Origin: Mesomycoplasma ovipneumoniae
GTDB lineage: Bacteria; Bacillota_I; Bacilli_A; Mycoplasmatales; Metamycoplasmataceae
Reading direction: 5' to 3'
NCBI RefSeq assembly: GCF_024758565.1
Contig: NZ_CP079199.1
Location: 549,501 to 613,500 of the forward strand
DNA: 64,000 nt
A program made the position numbers and the translations under genes. Positions 43,080 through 53,063 of the stretch are shown in pieces. The notes below the pieces were generated by a model. It was not told where the DNA came from. It ran no database searches and saw nothing but the letters and a program-made list of their open reading frames with translations. The stretch's first letter is position 1. The number at the start of each line of letters is the position of its first letter.

Positions 43080-43436
43080 ATGAGAGTCAAAGGTGGAAGT
43101 GTAACGCGCCAGCGTCGCCGTCGTTGATTAAAATTAGCAAAAGGTTATTGAGGACATAAATCAATCGGATTTAAAGTTGCAAAACAGGCAGTAATTAAAT
43201 CTTGAACCTATGCTTTTCGTGATCGAAAACAGCGTAAACGTGAATTTCGAAAATTATGAATTAGTAGAATAAATGCTGCAGCTCGTGACCAAGGAATTTC
43301 ATATTCGCAATTAATGCATAAAATCAAACTTGCAAACATTGAAATTAATCGTAAAATGCTTGCTGAAATGGCAATTAGTCGCAAAACTGAATTTGATAAT
43401 ATCATTAAAATTGCTTTAGAAAAAGGTCAAAAATAG
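43080..43436 (+). CDS. rplT: 50S ribosomal protein L20
   Basis: 118 codons, ATG 43080 after AAAAGGAGA, TAG 43434-43436; TGA at four positions is Trp, so a standard-code translation breaks it up. [28 protein letters not shown] start, then [18 protein letters not shown] in two parts, [17 protein letters not shown]. Assembly initiator on 23S rRNA and repressor of this operon in Firmicutes. Confidence 0.96.
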
Positions 43437-43463
43437 TCCCTTTGTTATCACAGGAGGAAAAAA

Positions 43464-43658
43464 ATGGCAAGAAAAGACCCAATTTCACAACGTGGACCAA
43501 TGAGCGGAAATAACCGTTCTCATGCCCTAAATGCAACAAAACGTAAATTTAATTTAAATTTACAACAAATAGTACTAAAAACTGCCTCAGGGCAAAAAGT
43601 TCGTATTAAAGTTTCAGCTAAAACCAAAAAAACCTTACAAAAATGAGGTAAAATTTAA
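43464..43658 (+). CDS. rpmB: 50S ribosomal protein L28
   Basis: 64 codons from ATG 43464 (SD AGGAGG) to TAA 43656-43658; the last TGA is Trp. [34 protein letters not shown] is the family start in two parts, followed by [16 protein letters not shown]. Lacks the Cys residues of zinc-binding L28. Twenty-seven bases after rplT, probably cotranscribed. Confidence 0.93.
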
Positions 43659-43717
43659 AATTTGAAATTTTAATAGATTAAAAAATCATTTTAAAAACAA
43701 AGAAAAATACATTAATT

Positions 43718-43750
43718 TAGACGCATCAAAAAGGTGTGTCTATTTTTTTA
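43718..43750 (+). terminator. Terminator after rpmB
   Basis: TAGACGCATC / GGTGTGTCTA stem with G-U pairs, loop of A, then T7. Confidence 0.8.
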
Positions 43751-43854
43751 TTAATTTATTTTAAATTGAAATTTATTCTTTTTAAAATTAGTAAATTATG
43801 TTAAAATTAATTTAATAATTTTATATAGTTCAAACAAATTTAAAGAACAGTTAG

Positions 43855-43860
43855 TATAAT
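43855..43860 (+). promoter_or_regulatory. -10 box of the first membrane-protein paralogue
   Basis: TATAAT 67 bases before the ATG, duplicated upstream of the second gene. Confidence 0.5.
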
Positions 43861-43926
43861 TGATATAATTCAAATTGCAACTTGAAATTTGTATAAAAAA
43901 TAGAGGCTAACCGATTTAATTAGATA

Positions 43927-44994
43927 ATGTTTAAGAAAGAAAGTTTAGAAAAATTTTTTAATTTAAAATTCAGCAATTGAATTTTGTTTATCCCATTTTT
44001 TGGCACTAACAGCTATTATAAATTGTTCGATTTACTTGTAGAATACAACAGTTTGGATGGGATTTTATACTTTAAAACCAGAATAATTTCGCGACTTTTC
44101 TATTTAATTCTTCATTTATTTTCAATCATTTTGACCATTTCATTATTTTTGTTAATTTTTGTTTACAGAGTTCATTTTTTTACTTTTGGTGAAAATTTTA
44201 TTTTTAACCTTGAAAATAAAAATAATTATTTTTATGACTATAATATTTGATTTCCGAATATTATGAACGTGGTGATATACTCTTTCATTGCATTTTTTGG
44301 ATTTTTTCTAAATGCTTTTTGAGCAAAATTTGTTATTTACTTTTTTAAGAAATTTTTATACTGAAAATACGATCTGAAAAATAAAACCACAACCTTTGAA
44401 TTTTTACAAAATTTTAATTTAGAGCCCTTTGTAAATTCGGTTCTTGTTGACACTGAAAATTGTAAAAAAAAGAGGAATAAATCAAGAAAAATTTGTTGAA
44501 AATATCAACATAACTACCCAATAATTAGCCTTTTCACAGAAGTAATTAACTCCCCTAAGCGTACTAGACGTTCTTTTAAATATCATTATATTAAGTTAAG
44601 GAACCGCAAGGAAATTAGTGAATTTAACTGGGTTGTAGCTGAGATGCAGAACTATTATTGATTTTATACATTTATTTTTGCTTCAATTTTTAATAAAAAT
44701 GAAAAAAATTTTAACAGAAAAAAGTTTTTCTACTATTTATTTAAAATTTTATTTTTTTATATTTTATCAATTTGAATTCTTCTTTTTTCAACAATTTTTG
44801 TATTCTTTAATCATTTTCTTCTTGATGAACAAACATTTTGGTTAAAAATTTCAGCATTAGGATCTGTTATTATTGTCATTTTTATATCTGTTGTTATGCT
44901 AGAATCTATATTTATTGAGTGAACATATCGCCGCATCAAAAAGCGATTTTTTGATGCTAATCTAATTAAGTCTAAAAAACAAGATTCAATATAA
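43927..44994 (+). CDS. Membrane protein of unknown function, tandem paralogue 1
   Basis: 355 codons from ATG 43927 to TAA 44992-44994 with about ten TGA Trp. About four membrane segments in two pairs: residues 58-82 and about 110-140 in the N-half, about 258-285 and 297-320 in the C-half, joined by a basic cytoplasmic-type region with KKKRNKSRKICWKYQ. Two conserved Cys lie close together there. Ends in a charged tail. I do not recognise the family. Confidence 0.7.
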
Positions 44995-45204
44995 CTGTTT
45001 TTTTAAGGACATTATCTAAATGCCCTAAATTAGATTTCTATTTGAAAAATACATAATAAATCTAAAACAAAAAATTATGAACACTCCCAATTTAATAATT
45101 TTATATATTTCAAATAAATTTAAAGGACACTTAGTATAATTGATATAATTCAAATTGTAACTTGAAATTTGTATAAAAATAGAGGCTAACCCATTTAATT
45201 GAGA

Positions 45205-46281
45205 ATGTATAATAAAGAAAGTTTAGAAAAATTTTTTAATTTAAAATTCAATAATTGGATTTTTTTTATCCCATTTTTTGGAACTAACAGCTATTATAAA
45301 TTATTCGATTTACTTGTAGAATACAACAGTTTTGAGCCGATTTTTTACTATAAAACCAAACTAATTTCCTGGCTTTTCTATTTAATTCTTAATTTATTTT
45401 CAATTATTTTAACCATTTTATTATTTGTGTTAATTTTTGTTTATAGAGTTCATTTTTTTTCTTTAGGCAAAAATTTTGTTTTTAGCCTTGAAAATAAAGA
45501 TAATTTTTTTTATGACTATGATATTTGATTTCCGAATATTATGAATGTGGTGATATATTCTTTCATTGCGTTTTTTGGGTTTTTTTTAAATACTTTTTGA
45601 GCAAAATTTGTTATTTACTTTTTTAAGAAATTTTTATACCGAAAATATGATTTGAAAAATAAAACCACAACCTTTGAATTTTTACAAAATTTTAATTTAG
45701 AATCTTTTGTAAATTCCGTTCTTGTTGACACTGAAAATTGTAAAAAAAAGAGGAAGAAATCAAGAAAAATTTGTTGAAAATATCAACCTTGGGAAACAAG
45801 AATTAGCAATTTAAGAGAAAAAATTCCGTCCCATAAGTATGTTTGATTTACTAGACGTTTTGTTAAATATTATTATATTAAGTTAAGGAACCGCAAGGAA
45901 ATTAGTGAATTTGACTGGGTTGTAACTGAGGTACAAAACTATTATTGATTCTATACGTTTGTTTTTGCTTCAATTTTTAATAAAAACGAAAAAAATTTTA
46001 ATAGAAAAAAGTTTTACTACTACTTATTTAAAATTTTATTTTTTTATATTTTAACAATTTGAATTTTTCTTTTGTCAACAATTTTTGCATTACTTAATCA
46101 TTTTCTTCTTGATAACCCGACATTTTTCTGAAAAATTTCATCAATGGCAGTTGTTATTTTTGTCATTTTTGAATTTGTTGATATCCTAAAACGTATATTT
46201 ATTGAGTGAACATATCGACGCATCAAAAAGCGATTTTTTGATGCTAATCTAATTAAGTCTGAAAAACAAGATTTAATATAA
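45205..46281 (+). CDS. Membrane protein of unknown function, tandem paralogue 2
   Basis: 358 codons from ATG 45205 (a TTG at 45199 is in frame) to TAA 46279-46281. Same plan as paralogue 1: N-terminal KESLEKFFNLKF, paired membrane segments, KKKRKKSRKICWKYQ, then a stretch of about 30 residues (WETRISNLREKIPSHKYVW) that differs completely from the copy upstream, before identity resumes at YYIKLRNRKEISEF. Such a local switch suggests recombination or fast divergence of an exposed or partner-binding loop. Confidence 0.7.
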
Positions 46282-46392
46282 CTGTTTTTTAAGGACATTA
46301 TCTAAATGTTCTAAATTAGTTCAAAAAATTCAGATTATTGCTTTTTATTCATGATTTTGATTGTATTGTTTTAGTTAATTTTTCAACATTTT

Positions 46393-46898
46393 ATTCCTGA
46401 GTTTGACAGTTTGATGTAAAAATTCACTTTTAGTGAATCTAAATATGAAAAAATACCCGGATTTACGGGTATTTTTTAGGTTAAAATCTTAATTTTTATA
46501 ATTTTAAAATTACTGTTTTGCAAAAAAAAAAAAAAAATGCTTGGTCTAAAATAAAATTGTGTTATAATAAACCTCACTAAGAATGAATTAATAAATTTTG
46601 ATATTGAATTAAGGGAGAATTAATTATGTTTTTGCTGTAAAAAATCAGAAAATGCGAATTATCCATTATATTTTTAAATATGATGGAATGCCTTAAATTT
46701 AACCGTTTAGAAATCTATAAATTTAGGGCTTTTGGTTATTGTTCTTTCAAAACTTCATATGTTTTTTTAGGCTCGCTGCAAATAAAAACGAGTTTTCTAT
46801 TTGCATTGAGTTTAAATAGTAGTTGTATTTTTTCTTTTATTATGGTTAGATTTAAAATTCAGTGTTTTTCTTTAATAGTTATTTTTCCTGGGTTTGCC
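46393..46898 (-). repeat. Right arm of the 500-bp inverted repeat pair
   Basis: Reverse complement of 33133-33627. Here the promoter-like TTATAATAA (46561-46569), SD AAGGGAG and ATG (46626) read on the plus strand and stop after four codons (ATG TTT TTG CTG TAA). The possible coding remnant on the minus strand is broken by a frameshift. A run of 16 A near 46522-46537 differs from the left arm. Together with plain spacer up to 47071 this fills the 790-base gap before gyrA. Confidence 0.8.
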
Positions 46899-47071
46899 AG
46901 TTTGATGTCAGAAATTAAGAAAAGCGATGAATTTAAGACTTTAAATCAGCGTCTAAATTACACTGTAAAATGCAAAATTAGGATTTTAAAGTCTTTAGAT
47001 TCTGTAATTTTAATGAACTTAAATTTCTCTTTAACTGTGAATTTGTTAGTGATTTGTCTAAAATTGATAGA

Positions 47072-49627
47072 TTAATTTGTCTCTTTTTTAATTAAAGTAA
47101 CAAAACTTATTTCGTCTTCACCTTTGAGTTTAATTAATTTTACCCCCTTTGTCCTACGACTAATTATTGGAACGCTATCAAGATCAATTCTAATTGCAAA
47201 ACCTCTTTTAGTGATAATTATTGCTTCCTGATCTTGCCCAATTGTGCCGACAAAAATAAGATCGCCAGCCTTTTCGTCGTTTAGACCTTTTAATCCTTTA
47301 GTTGCTCTTCCGGTTAGTCGATATTCTTCAACAGGAGTTTTTTTCCCATAACCATGTTTGCTTAAATTAAAGACAAAATCATTGCCAAAAGTGTAACAAG
47401 CACCAACTATTTTGTGTCCTTCTTCAAGAGCGATTCCTTTAACACCGATTGAAGCCCGACCCGTATTTCGTAATAATTTAATTGGTCAACGATTTACAAG
47501 TCCTTGGGATGAGGCTAAAATAATATTGATTTCAGAACTTGCTGGCACAATAAAGGCTGATTTTAAATAATCTCCCTCAACAAGTTTTAAAGCGATTTTT
47601 CCATTTTTTGGAATATAACTAAACTCTGAAAGCTCCGTTTTTTTAATATAACCAAAAGCAGAAACAGTGATAAGTCAATGATCTTTGTATTGTTGGTTTC
47701 AAGGAATTAAAGCGCTAATATTTTCATCTTTTTGTACTTGTACAAGATTTAAAAAAGGGAGACCTTTTCCTTGTTTTGAACTATCAGGAATTTGGTGAGC
47801 CCGAAGTTTGAAAATTTTAGCCCGTGAAGAAATAATTAAAAGATCGCTGTGGGTGTTTGTGATGCAAACAGATTTTAGCTCGTCATCTTTGTATAAATTT
47901 GAAACTGAAGCGCCAAAACCACCACGATTTTGTAGGCGATATTCTTCTAAATTTAACCTTTTTACATAGTTATTTTGTGTCAGAGAAATAATTACTTTTT
48001 CATTAGGGATAAAATCTTCTTCATTAAGTCGTATAATTTCGGCAATAATTTCAGATCTTCGCGGATCACTGAACTGTTCAGCCGTTGCTTTGTGTTGTGT
48101 AATAATCAATTCAATTAGTTTTTCAGGTGATTCAATTATTGACTTAATTTCATCAATTTCGATTTTTAGACTTTCAATGTCACTAATTAATTTTTCAATC
48201 GCCAAACTAGTTAGCCGACCAAGACGCATGTCAATTATTGCTTTTGTTTGGACAGGATTTAAATTATATGTTTGGGCTAATCTTTCTTGAGCAATTTGGT
48301 CTGAACTTGAAGATTTTATTATAGTAATTACATTGTCAATATTTTCAATAGCAATTTTTAAACCGCTTAAAATATTAAGTCTTTCACTAGCTTTTTCCAA
48401 ATCAAAGTTCAGTGCACGAAGATTAATTTCTTTTTGGTGTTCAAGATAATGAGTTAAAATTTCCTTTAAATTCATTAATTTTGGCACACCTTTTACAAGC
48501 GCAAGCATATTTATTGAATAACTAATTTGTAAATCGGTGCTGTGATAAAGTTTATTTAAAATAACTTCAGGATTAAATCCTTTTTTAATATCAAAAACAA
48601 CACGAATTCCGTGACGAGTACTTTCATCGCGAATATCTTTAATTCCAAGAATTTTTTTATTTTTTACTAAAAAAGCAACCTTTTCGATAATAGAAGGTTT
48701 TTTAACTTCATAAGGAATTTCGTAAAAAATAATTCGTGATCTACCTGAATTTAAATGTTCAATTTTTGCTTTTGATCTAATTCAAAAAGTACCTTTTCCG
48801 GTTAAATATGCTTGATTTATCCCTTTTTTTCCCGAAATTATTGCACCTGTTGGAAAATCTGGACCAGGAAGGGTCTCAATTAATTCATTAATGTCAATAT
48901 TTGGATTTCTTGCAAAAGTAATAAAAGTTTCAATAATTTCACCTAAGTTGTGGGGAGGAATTTTGGTGGTCATCCCAACAGCAATTCCAGAAACCCCTGA
49001 AACTAATAAATTTGGAAATCGTGCTGGTAAAATTTCGGGTTCCATTTCACTTGCATCATAATTAGGCCTAAAATTTACAGTATTTTTTTTAATACCTTCA
49101 ATCATTTTATTAGAAATTTTTGACAGTCGCGCCTCAGTGTAACGCATTGCCGCAGCTTCATCGCCATCAATTGAACCAAAATTACCGTGTCCATCAATAA
49201 GTGGGTAGCGTAGTGAAAAAGATTGAGCCATTCGAACCATTGAATCATAAACAGAAGCATCACCATGTGGGTGATATTTTCCAAGAACATCACCGACAAT
49301 TCTAGCTGATTTTTTATAACTAGTTCCTGAAGTTATTCCAAGTTCGCTCATTGTGTATAAAATTCGTCTATGAACAGGCTTTAGTCCATCGCGAACATCT
49401 GGTAGAGCTCTTGAGACAATAACTGACATTGAATAATCAAGAAATGAAACTTTCATCTCATCTTCGATTTTAATTGGAACAATATTGTCAGTTACTGTTT
49501 CTAAAATTGTTGGTTTAACTTCATAAATTTTGTCTGAGTCATCCGATTTGTCATCTTCACTATTTAAGCTAGAATCAATTTCTTTGATTTCTTCGTTATC
49601 TTTATGGTTTTTATTGTCCTCAATCAT
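47072..49627 (-). CDS. gyrA: DNA gyrase subunit A
   Basis: 851 codons from ATG 49627 (after AAAGGA) to TAA 47072-47074. Acidic N-terminal extension of about 50 residues, then [43 protein letters not shown], and [12 protein letters not shown] with the catalytic Tyr (AMRYTEA). C-terminal beta-pinwheel repeats include [11 protein letters not shown] and NRGGFGAS, with GyrA-box-like segments. [14 protein letters not shown] and the QRDR favour GyrA over ParC. Introduces negative supercoils with GyrB. The residue aligned with E. coli Ser83 is Ala. TATAAT at 49661-49666. Confidence 0.93.
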
Positions 49628-49660
49628 ATATTTCCTTTTAAAAGCAATACTAATTTTAAA

Positions 49661-49666
49661 ATTATA
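49661..49666 (-). promoter_or_regulatory. gyrA -10 box
   Basis: TATAAT on the minus strand 34 bases before the gyrA ATG. The rest of 49667-49943 is AT-rich spacer without a recognisable gene. Confidence 0.55.
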
Positions 49667-49943
49667 CCATAATTTCCTGCTTTTTTTGCATTTTTGGTTG
49701 AAAAACTTTGAAAATTTTTTAATTATGGATGCCAACATAATTAAAAAAATATTTTAATTTTGATAATAATAAATTTAGTTTTGGTCTCAAAAATAATCTG
49801 TGCCAAAAAGTTGAGATTTAAACCTTAAATAAAAAACAGGCTCAACTAAAAAAGTGTTGTAAAATACAGCATTTTATAAAAAAACTAATCCTTTAATAGT
49901 TAAAATTTTGGTCCTAATAATTCATGAAAATTCCTTAAAAAAT

Positions 49944-49970
49944 AAAAAAACGAGCTTTGTAAGGCTCGAA
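49944..49970 (-). terminator. Terminator of the ZIP transporter gene
   Basis: Minus strand CGAGCC-TTACAA-AGCTCG-type stem followed by T7, 55 bases after the stop. Confidence 0.75.
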
Positions 49971-50023
49971 ATTTTCTAAAAATTTGCAAAAAACTTGCTA
50001 AATTAAGTTATGCTTTTTACAAA

Positions 50024-50914
50024 CTAGTGTTGGTGAAGAGTTAAAAGAATTAAAGCAAAAACAATTCCGGCTGCAAAAAGAATAAGTGAAATATGCCATT
50101 GTTTTGAGGAATTATTTCTGAGGTGAATAAATTCGGGAACTAATTCGATTATTACCACAAAACTCAAAATTGCTCCACCAGAAACATTGAAAAATGGAAT
50201 TAGTCAACCAGTTTGAATAAAAAATTTATTCAAAAAAGCACCTATTATAATAATTGGAATTAAAATTAGCGTTGTAATTAAGTTGTAAATTACGGACTTT
50301 TTAATACTTTGACCATATTGAACTTGCCGATAGTGAATAATCAAAATTTCAATTAACATGTGAGCGACAAAAGTTCCAATTAAATATCAATTAACTTCAT
50401 CTCCTGCAGTGACCCTGGCAATGACAGATCCTAGTATAAATCCATCAATTGTTCGGTGTGAAAGTAGAAGTAAAATTGCAAGTCAAGCAGATTTTGGGCT
50501 GTCAATGTCAGAAAAATTTACAATATGATCGTTATGATCGTGCTGTTTGTGATCCAAGTGCAAATCTTTTTTGAAAATGCGAATAAAAAATCAACGGGCA
50601 ATAAAAACGCTTGTTAGACCTAAAATTGAACCACCGCCAATTATTAGAATTTTAAATAAATTTTCTAGATCACCATAGCTATGAGCGAAATTTTCAGCAC
50701 CATTAAACCCTTCTTGCATAAGTCCAACTGTTGCAACCATTAACAAGAGACCGGTGCTAAGTGAATAGAGATAAATATTTGACGTTCGTTTAATTCGCGG
50801 TTTAACAATTGCAATTAAAAATACTATTAAAACCGGAACTGCTAGAATAATTAAAAGAAAAATTAGTAAATTTACGGTAAGGGAAAGATAAAAATCCGGA
50901 TGTTGGTAAAAAAT
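50024..50914 (-). CDS. ZIP-family metal transporter, no standard start codon
   Basis: Frame runs to TAG 50024-50026 with TGA as Trp. Eight hydrophobic segments; a His/Asp-rich loop (HLDHKQHDHNDH, about residues 115-126) between helices 3 and 4; helix 4 SHRTIDGFILGS with the metal-site His, and helix 5-type VVIIELVPEFIHL near the end. These mark ZIP proteins, which import Zn2+ or Fe2+/Mn2+. In frame there is no ATG, GTG or TTG before the first helix; ATT 50914, 8 bases after AGAAGG, is the best start. A sequencing or frameshift error is possible. Confidence 0.8.
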
Positions 50915-50997
50915 TGTTAATACCTTCTCTCTACATAAAAATAAATACTAAATTTTACAAGATAAATATTTTTTTTAATTAAAAAAAATTAAAAATA

Positions 50998-51028
50998 TAA
51001 AAAAAGCCGTAGATTACGGCATTTTTAT
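50998..51028 (-). terminator. Terminator of the tRNA operon
   Basis: GCCGTA-ATC-TACGGC perfect stem with T7 on the minus strand, 40 bases after tRNA-Phe. Confidence 0.85.
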
Positions 51029-51067
51029 ACAAAATATTTATATTTTATTGGAGGTTGCAATTAGGTA

Positions 51068-51143
51068 TGGTGGCTCCGACAGGAATCGAACCAGTGACAC
51101 ACGGTGCTTCAAACCGTTGCTCTACCAACTGAGCTACGGAGCC
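51068..51143 (-). tRNA. tRNA-Phe (GAA)
   Basis: Full cloverleaf with encoded CCA. Acceptor GGCTCCG / CGGAGCC, anticodon loop TTGAAGC. Last tRNA in transcription order. Confidence 0.95.
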
Positions 51144-51144
51144 A

Positions 51145-51220
51145 TGGCGGTCTAGACGGGGATCGAACCCGCGATCTCCTCCGTGACAGAGAGGCGTATT
51201 AACCACTTTACTACTAGACC
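51145..51220 (-). tRNA. tRNA-Asp (GTC)
   Basis: Acceptor GGTCTAG / CTAGACC, discriminator G, anticodon loop CTGTCAC, CCA encoded. Confidence 0.95.
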
Positions 51221-51221
51221 T

Positions 51222-51296
51222 TGGTTGCGGAGGTAGGAATCGAACCTACGGCCTTTGGGTTATGAGCCCAACGAGCTACCTCTGCTCTACTCCGCT
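51222..51296 (-). tRNA. Initiator tRNA-fMet (CAT)
   Basis: Anticodon loop CTCATAA on a stem with three G-C pairs (GGG/CCC) and an A1-A72 mismatch at the acceptor end, both initiator marks. CCA encoded. Confidence 0.9.
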
Positions 51297-51320
51297 GTGT
51301 TAAGAAATTTTTAAAATAAA

Positions 51321-51411
51321 TGGCGGGCAATGAGGGATTCGAACCCCCGCGGGCTTTCACACCCCTGCCAGTTTTCAAGACTAGTCCCTTCAGCCACTTG
51401 GGTAATTGCCC
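51321..51411 (-). tRNA. tRNA-Ser (TGA)
   Basis: 91 bases with long variable arm; acceptor GGGCAAT, anticodon loop CTTGAAA, CCA encoded. Confidence 0.95.
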
Positions 51412-51415
51412 ATTT

Positions 51416-51491
51416 TGGTGGATCTAACTGGATTCGAACCAATGACCAACCGGTTATGAGCCGGATGCTCTAACCGCTGAGCTATAGATCC
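51416..51491 (-). tRNA. tRNA-Ile2 (CAT, lysidine type)
   Basis: Anticodon CAT in the loop CTCATAA but body like the minor Ile tRNA of mycoplasmas (CCGG stem, AGAGCATCCGGCTCATAACC). TilS would change C34 to lysidine to read AUA. Confidence 0.8.
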
Positions 51492-51520
51492 AGGCGATTT
51501 TGTTATATATTATATGAAAA

Positions 51521-51597
51521 TGGTGGCTCCAAGGAGATTCGAACTCATGACCTTCCGGGTATGAACCGGACGCTCTAACCAACTGAGCTATAGAGCC
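51521..51597 (-). tRNA. Elongator tRNA-Met (CAT)
   Basis: Acceptor GGCTCTA with matched 3' TTGGAGCC by wobble, anticodon loop TTCATAC, no initiator features, CCA encoded. Confidence 0.88.
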
Positions 51598-51599
51598 AA

Positions 51600-51676
51600 T
51601 GGTGGAGAGGAAGGGAGTCGAACCCTCTACCTCCTGCGTGCAAAACAGGCGCTCTAGCCAGATGAGCTACCCCCCC
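51600..51676 (-). tRNA. tRNA-Ala (TGC)
   Basis: Anticodon loop TTTGCAC; acceptor GGGGGGG pairs with CCTCTCC, which contains the G3-U70 alanine identity pair. Confidence 0.95.
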
Positions 51677-51679
51677 AAA

Positions 51680-51756
51680 TGGTGAAGAAGACAGGATTTG
51701 AACCTGCGACCACTACGTCCCAAACGTAGCGCTCTGCCAAGCTGAGCTACTTCTCC
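51680..51756 (-). tRNA. tRNA-Pro (TGG)
   Basis: Anticodon loop TTTGGGA on stem CTACG/CGTAG; acceptor GGAGAAG; CCA encoded. Confidence 0.95.
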
Positions 51757-51832
51757 AATTAATAATTATACACTATTTTTTGAAAAAGCAAAATTTTTTT
51801 ATTTATTTTTTTTATTTTTAAGAATAAAAAAA

Positions 51833-51909
51833 TGGCGATCACGAGAGGATTCGAACCTCTGACCACAAGCTTAGAAGGCTCGTGCTCTATCCTACTGAGC
51901 TACGTGACC
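51833..51909 (-). tRNA. tRNA-Arg (TCT)
   Basis: Anticodon loop CTTCTAA; acceptor GGTCACG / CGTGATC; CCA encoded. First tRNA of the operon Arg-Pro-Ala-Met-Ile-Ser-fMet-Asp-Phe, an order shared with Firmicutes. Confidence 0.95.
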
Positions 51910-51919
51910 ACAATTTACA

Positions 51920-51925
51920 ATTATA
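51920..51925 (-). promoter_or_regulatory. -10 box of the tRNA operon
   Basis: TATAAT preceded by GTGG on the minus strand, 11 bases before tRNA-Arg. Confidence 0.65.
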
Positions 51926-51947
51926 CCACTTTTTTAATAAAAAGATT

Positions 51948-51953
51948 TATAAT
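51948..51953 (+). promoter_or_regulatory. rbgA -10 box
   Basis: TATAAT 7 bases before the ATG; leaderless-type start, divergent from the tRNA operon. Confidence 0.6.
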
Positions 51954-51960
51954 TTATTGC

Positions 51961-52779
51961 ATGAAAATAAATTGATTTCCAGGTCATATGGCAAAAAGCA
52001 TAAATGACATAGAAAATAAAGCACAAATAGCAGATCTTTTTATTTTAGTTGTGGATGGAAGATGCCCTATTTCTAGTCTAAATGAGAATTTTTTGCAAAT
52101 TGCAAAGCGAAAAATGACACTAGTAATAGTAACAAAAATTGATTTAGCTGATAAGAATAAATTCACTAAAATAAAAAAATTTTTTACAGATAAAAAATTT
52201 TTTGTTCTCTTTGTAAATTTACGAGATTATTCAGCTAGATTAGAAATTATATCACATTTAAATAAAATATTTAAAATAAAACAAGAAAAAAATTCAACTA
52301 AATTTTTTTCGCCAAGTCTAAAATGTTTTGTTGTCGGAGTACCTAACACTGGAAAATCAACGCTAATAAATTTAATCACAAAATCACAGCTAAAGGTAGG
52401 AAACCAACCGGGAATAACGAGAAATAATCAATGAATTAGCTATGATAAATTTCTTTTTCTTGACACCCCAGGTATCTTATTGCCAAAAATGGACGATCAA
52501 ATTTTAGCTGTAAAATTAGCTATTATTGGTTTGATAAGGTGAGAAATTCTAAATATTAGTGATCTTTTTATTGAAGCATATAAAATAATTTCTGAACAAT
52601 ACCCAAATTTCATTACAGATTTAGAACTAAAACCCTCACTAATTGATTCAGAAATTGAAGAGAACTTGTTGATTTTGTGCAAAAATAAAAAATTTATAAA
52701 TAAAAGCGGTCTAGATTTACCTCGTTGTCGAAAGTGATTTTTAATGCATATTGGCAAACAAAAAATTACACTAGACTAA
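51961..52779 (+). CDS. rbgA: RbgA (YlqF) ribosome biogenesis GTPase
   Basis: 272 codons from ATG 51961; TGA as Trp at three or more sites. Circularly permuted GTPase: starts MKINWFPGHMAKS, G4 VTKIDLAD (about residues 58-65), G1 GVPNTGKSTLIN (about 126-137), G3 DTPG (about 167-170). Assembles the 50S subunit late, with L16 incorporation. Monocistronic; 52780-53063 downstream is AT-rich spacer with no gene seen. Confidence 0.95.
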
Positions 52780-53063
52780 TTTTTTAAGATAATTAAATTT
52801 CACTAAAAAAATTTTTTTAGAATAATCAATTTTTAAAAAGATCTAAATTATTGTGTTAATTTAGGCGCAAAAACGGGACGTTTTTCTCGCTTTTTTACCC
52901 TGCAAAAGCAATTTTGTTATTTTAGATTTTAACTCTATGTTTTTTTAGTTTTTCGCTTTCAAAACTAAAAAAGTCTATAAAATGGTCGCTTAAAATGCAA
53001 AATAGTTTTTACACAAACTACAAATAAAAAACTAATTGTCTGATTTTTTCTACTAATTTAAAC

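Larger units (their letters stand above)
43808..46365 (+). repeat. About 1.28-kb tandem duplication with two paralogous genes
   Basis: Offset of 1278 bases between start codons (43927 and 45205). The copies include the promoter region (TTAGTATAAT at 43851 and 45131), leader (AATAGAGGCTAAC), gene and trailer (AAGGACATTATCTAAATG). Identity is high at both ends and lower in the middle. Confidence 0.9.

Noticed and set aside
46680..47075. 131-residue plus-strand ORF in the right repeat arm
   Set aside because: It is the antisense of the coding remnant seen in the left arm and continues into plain spacer; composition is not protein-like.
47072..49627. ParC (topoisomerase IV) identity
   Set aside because: [21 protein letters not shown] and the [17 protein letters not shown] region match GyrA better; no parE adjoins.
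51000..51910. Regular direct repeats resembling a CRISPR array
   Set aside because: The regularity is nine tRNA genes in tandem; no identical repeats or spacers, and no cas genes in the window.
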